Part shown: positions 5,772 to 8,253 of the stretch, piece by piece
How positions within the stretch are numbered: position 1 is the first letter of the stretch
Layout of the letters: each line of letters opens with the position of its first letter
From: an uncultured Dokdonia sp.
Lineage (GTDB): Bacteria; Bacteroidota; Bacteroidia; Flavobacteriales; Flavobacteriaceae
Assembly (NCBI GenBank): GCA_937124495.1
Contig: CAKZKZ010000345.1
Span: 1-8,253 of the forward strand
DNA: 8,253 nucleotides
Direction: 5' to 3'
Made by a program: the position numbers and the translations under genes
Notes under the pieces: generated by a model
Seen by the model: the letters and a program-made list of their open reading frames with translations, nothing else
What the model was told of the DNA's origin: nothing
The model's database searches: none

Positions 5772-8253
5772 ATGATATTTCTCAAATTACTTCAGTTTGA
5801 ATGGAGATACCATTCTAAGCAAAAATCTTTTATTGTTTTTTTACTATTGTTCACTTTATACGGAATACTAGCAATCCCATCTGAATTTCAATTTTTGGAA
5901 ATAAGCACCATGTATAATGATGGTTATAATTTAAGCCTATTAGCGGGTGTGATTAGTCTTGGCGTACTTTTTCCTTGTCTGTTTCTCTGTATTAATGGGC
6001 TCCTTAGAGATCAGAATTACACATCCGAAGAAATAATATTTAGCACAGGTATTACTAAAAACACTTTTTTTACAAGTCGTTTTTTAGGCATTTTTATACT
6101 CACATTATTAGTAAGTAGTCTTTCTTTTATAGGAGTACTCATTGGCACCTATCTAGGGGAATCTAATCCAGAAACAATACATGCCTTTAACTTTTTACAT
6201 TATGTATGGCCTTGGCTTGTAGTAATTTTACCTAACGCTTTTATCATAAGTGCATTGTTGTTTTCGGCTACCTTGCTAAGTAAAAAATCAGTCATAACGT
6301 ATATTGCTGGTGTTATCATTATAGGATTTTATTGGTTTTCTGCATTTACTATTAATTCTCCATTAATCGGTGGTAGTTCGCTTTCTTCGCCAGAAATTGT
6401 ATCTAAAGTTTCATTAATAGATAGTATTGGTTTAGCGCCATTTTTTGAACAGACACAGTTTTTAACTCCTGTTGAGAAAAATGAATATTTGATATCTTTT
6501 TCTGGTCATTTTCTTTGGAATAGAATGCTCTGGATTGTTATTGCATTTGCAGCACTCTTAATCACCTACAAACTATTCTCTTTCAGAAAATTACAGGGCA
6601 AACCAAAAAAAGTAATTTTAAATAAAGAAGAAAAAATAAATACACAAGCATACGAGCCAGTACAAACAGTAGTAAATACCTCTAAAATGAAGTTTCTTGT
6701 ATTTTGGTCGCTTATCAAAATAGATATTAAAAGTATCCTAAAAAGCATTCCATTTTTAGCACTTATGATGATATGGGTGACACTACTTATTCTTTCTTTT
6801 AATTATGCTACACACGGAATTGAAGTGTATGGTAGTCGCTATCCAACAACAGATCTACTTTTGGGTTTAATCATTGAGGTTCTACCTGTTTTTGGATTGT
6901 TATTAGTTGTGTTTTATAGTGGTGAATTATTATGGAAAACTCGAAGCCATAGATTTGATGGAATCATTGATGCTACACCCTTAAAGAATACACAGTTTTT
7001 TGCTTCAAAATTGGCTGTACTTATCATCATACCTTTGATATTAATACTTTTGGCTATTCTTACGGGAATAACATTCCAAATAATAAACGGTTATTTCAAC
7101 TTTAATACCTCATTATACCTAAGTACATTTTATTTTGGAGGAGTACAATTGATGCTTTATGCCAATTTTTGCGTATTTGTTCAATCAATGGTTTCTAACA
7201 AATATGTGGGAATGCTAATTTCAGGCTTAATTATATTTCTTTTTGGGCCTTTAAGTGAACATATTGGAATAGAACATCCGCTCCTCCTTTTTAATAATAC
7301 GCCAAGCATGGCACGTGCTTATTCTGATTTTACAGGATATGGGCAGTATATTTCAATATTTAATTGGATGTCCTTGTACTGGACACTATTCTCAGGAATA
7401 TTAGTTTTACTAAGTTATAAATTTTGGAAAAGAGGCGCTTCAAGAAATATGAAACTAAATGCAATCTGGAGCATTAAAGAAAAAATAGCGATGGGTGTTG
7501 TACTACTATTGTTTAGTACCGTTGGAGCCTGTATTTTTTATAACACAAATATTGCAAATGACTATATAACATCAGATGAAACCTATGATTTTAATGAACA
7601 GTATGAACGATCCTATAAGAAGTATGATGATTTAACGGTTCCAAAATTGGTTTCTGTAACAACAGAAATGGATCTATATCCTAATGAAAACACTTACACA
7701 GTAATTGCAGAGAGTAAGATTGAAAACAGTTCTTTAGAAGCGATGAATACTATTTTTGTGACTGCGAGAACTCCCTTATCATCATTGCAAATAGAAAATA
7801 GTACACAAGTATTTTATGACTCCATATTGCATACTTATTTGTTTCAATTAAAAAAACCTTTACTACCTAGTCAGCGATTAAAAATGACATATCAAGTCAA
7901 TAAAACAGCCACAACTTTTGATATTGATAATACAATTGCTAAGAATGGTAGTTATATAAAAAGCTCTCAGTTTAGTCCGTTTTTAGGGTATGTAAACCAA
8001 TATGAAATTAGTGACCCATTTGAACGAGAACAAAGAGATTTACCTATTCAAGAAAATTCAAAACTGAATGACCAGTACTTAGATAATCATGCTAAGTTTA
8101 ATTTTGAAAATGTTGCATTTGAAACTACAATAAGTACTGATATCAATCAAATGGCATTCTCTTCAGGCGAACTGATAAAACATTGGAAAACGGCAGGTAG
8201 AAATTATGCTCACTATAAATCTAAAGGCAGCATAGATCACATGGTTGCTTATT
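5772..8253 (+). CDS. ABC-2-type permease fused to M1 aminopeptidase-like domain (3' end outside window)
   Basis: 827 codons are visible, running off the right edge. The first half is a polytopic membrane protein: six hydrophobic segments at about 20-38, 57-78, 104-127, 146-170, 174-192 and 250-268, a hydrophilic linker rich in Lys and Glu (about 273-310), then a second set of about six from roughly 325 to 560. This suggests two fused ABC-2 permease halves. A further membrane segment at about 573-592 leads to a soluble, probably extracytoplasmic part (about 593-827) of beta-sandwich character, with stretches such as VSVTTEMDLYPNENTYTV. This resembles the N-terminal domain of M1 metallopeptidases, as in the Bacteroidota proteins annotated as ABC transporter permease/M1 family aminopeptidase. 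The HExxH zinc site would lie past the window edge, so peptidase activity cannot be judged. It partners the ATPase 8 bp upstream. Confidence 0.85.
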   Translation, partial: MIFLKLLQFEWRYHSKQKSFIVFLLLFTLYGILAIPSEFQFLEISTMYNDGYNLSLLAGVISLGVLFPCLFLCINGLLRDQNYTSEEIIFSTGITKNTFFTSRFLGIFILTLLVSSLSFIGVLIGTYLGESNPETIHAFNFLHYVWPWLVVILPNAFIISALLFSATLLSKKSVITYIAGVIIIGFYWFSAFTINSPLIGGSSLSSPEIVSKVSLIDSIGLAPFFEQTQFLTPVEKNEYLISFSGHFLWNRMLWIVIAFAALLITYKLFSFRKLQGKPKKVILNKEEKINTQAYEPVQTVVNTSKMKFLVFWSLIKIDIKSILKSIPFLALMMIWVTLLILSFNYATHGIEVYGSRYPTTDLLLGLIIEVLPVFGLLLVVFYSGELLWKTRSHRFDGIIDATPLKNTQFFASKLAVLIIIPLILILLAILTGITFQIINGYFNFNTSLYLSTFYFGGVQLMLYANFCVFVQSMVSNKYVGMLISGLIIFLFGPLSEHIGIEHPLLLFNNTPSMARAYSDFTGYGQYISIFNWMSLYWTLFSGILVLLSYKFWKRGASRNMKLNAIWSIKEKIAMGVVLLLFSTVGACIFYNTNIANDYITSDETYDFNEQYERSYKKYDDLTVPKLVSVTTEMDLYPNENTYTVIAESKIENSSLEAMNTIFVTARTPLSSLQIENSTQVFYDSILHTYLFQLKKPLLPSQRLKMTYQVNKTATTFDIDNTIAKNGSYIKSSQFSPFLGYVNQYEISDPFEREQRDLPIQENSKLNDQYLDNHAKFNFENVAFETTISTDINQMAFSSGELIKHWKTAGRNYAHYKSKGSIDHMVAY

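Noticed and set aside
6566..6748. Minus-strand open frame of 60 codons
   Set aside because: Antisense to the linker of the ABC-2 permease.

Overview
The window looks like an AT-rich chromosomal segment from a member of the Bacteroidota, most likely a marine Flavobacteriaceae-type organism. The evidence is the low GC content, the lack of strong Shine-Dalgarno sequences, a -7 box of the Bacteroidota type (TAnnTTTG), and an ABC-2 permease fused to an M1-aminopeptidase-like domain, an arrangement I associate with this phylum. The taxonomic call is an inference; there is no marker gene in the window.

Left half (1-4418, all on the minus strand): a compact, overlapping gene cluster that resembles a STAND-type immune or conflict system. 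Read in the direction of transcription, it begins with a SIR2-like ORF (4418-3684). A TIR-domain ORF (3684-3007) follows, overlapping it in a TAATG stop/start. A large nSTAND1-type P-loop NTPase (from 3020, running off the left edge) overlaps the TIR ORF by 14 bp. The NTPase carries a membrane-spanning segment, a divergent beta-propeller and a C-terminal coiled coil. The SIR2 and TIR ORFs are almost certainly two halves of one SIR2-TIR gene. The missing end of the SIR2 fold (RYFLFIGFG... NWYFRIL) is encoded immediately upstream of the TIR start, in the TIR frame, and a one-base change near 3768-3770 restores a 470-residue fusion. The predicted logic is that the nSTAND1 protein is sensor and switch, and SIR2-TIR is the NAD-directed effector.

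Middle (4419-4887): a 469-bp intergenic region between the divergent units. It holds a candidate promoter for the defence-like unit, an imperfect hairpin overlapping a direct repeat, a perfect 20-bp palindrome, and GTTC/GAAC half-sites in front of the plus-strand operon.

Right half (4888-8253, plus strand): an operon of an ABC transporter ATPase and, 8 bp downstream, a very large ABC-2-type permease. The permease's C-terminal extracytoplasmic part looks like the start of an M1 aminopeptidase-type domain and is cut by the window edge. This operon seems to be ordinary chromosomal content flanking the defence-like unit.
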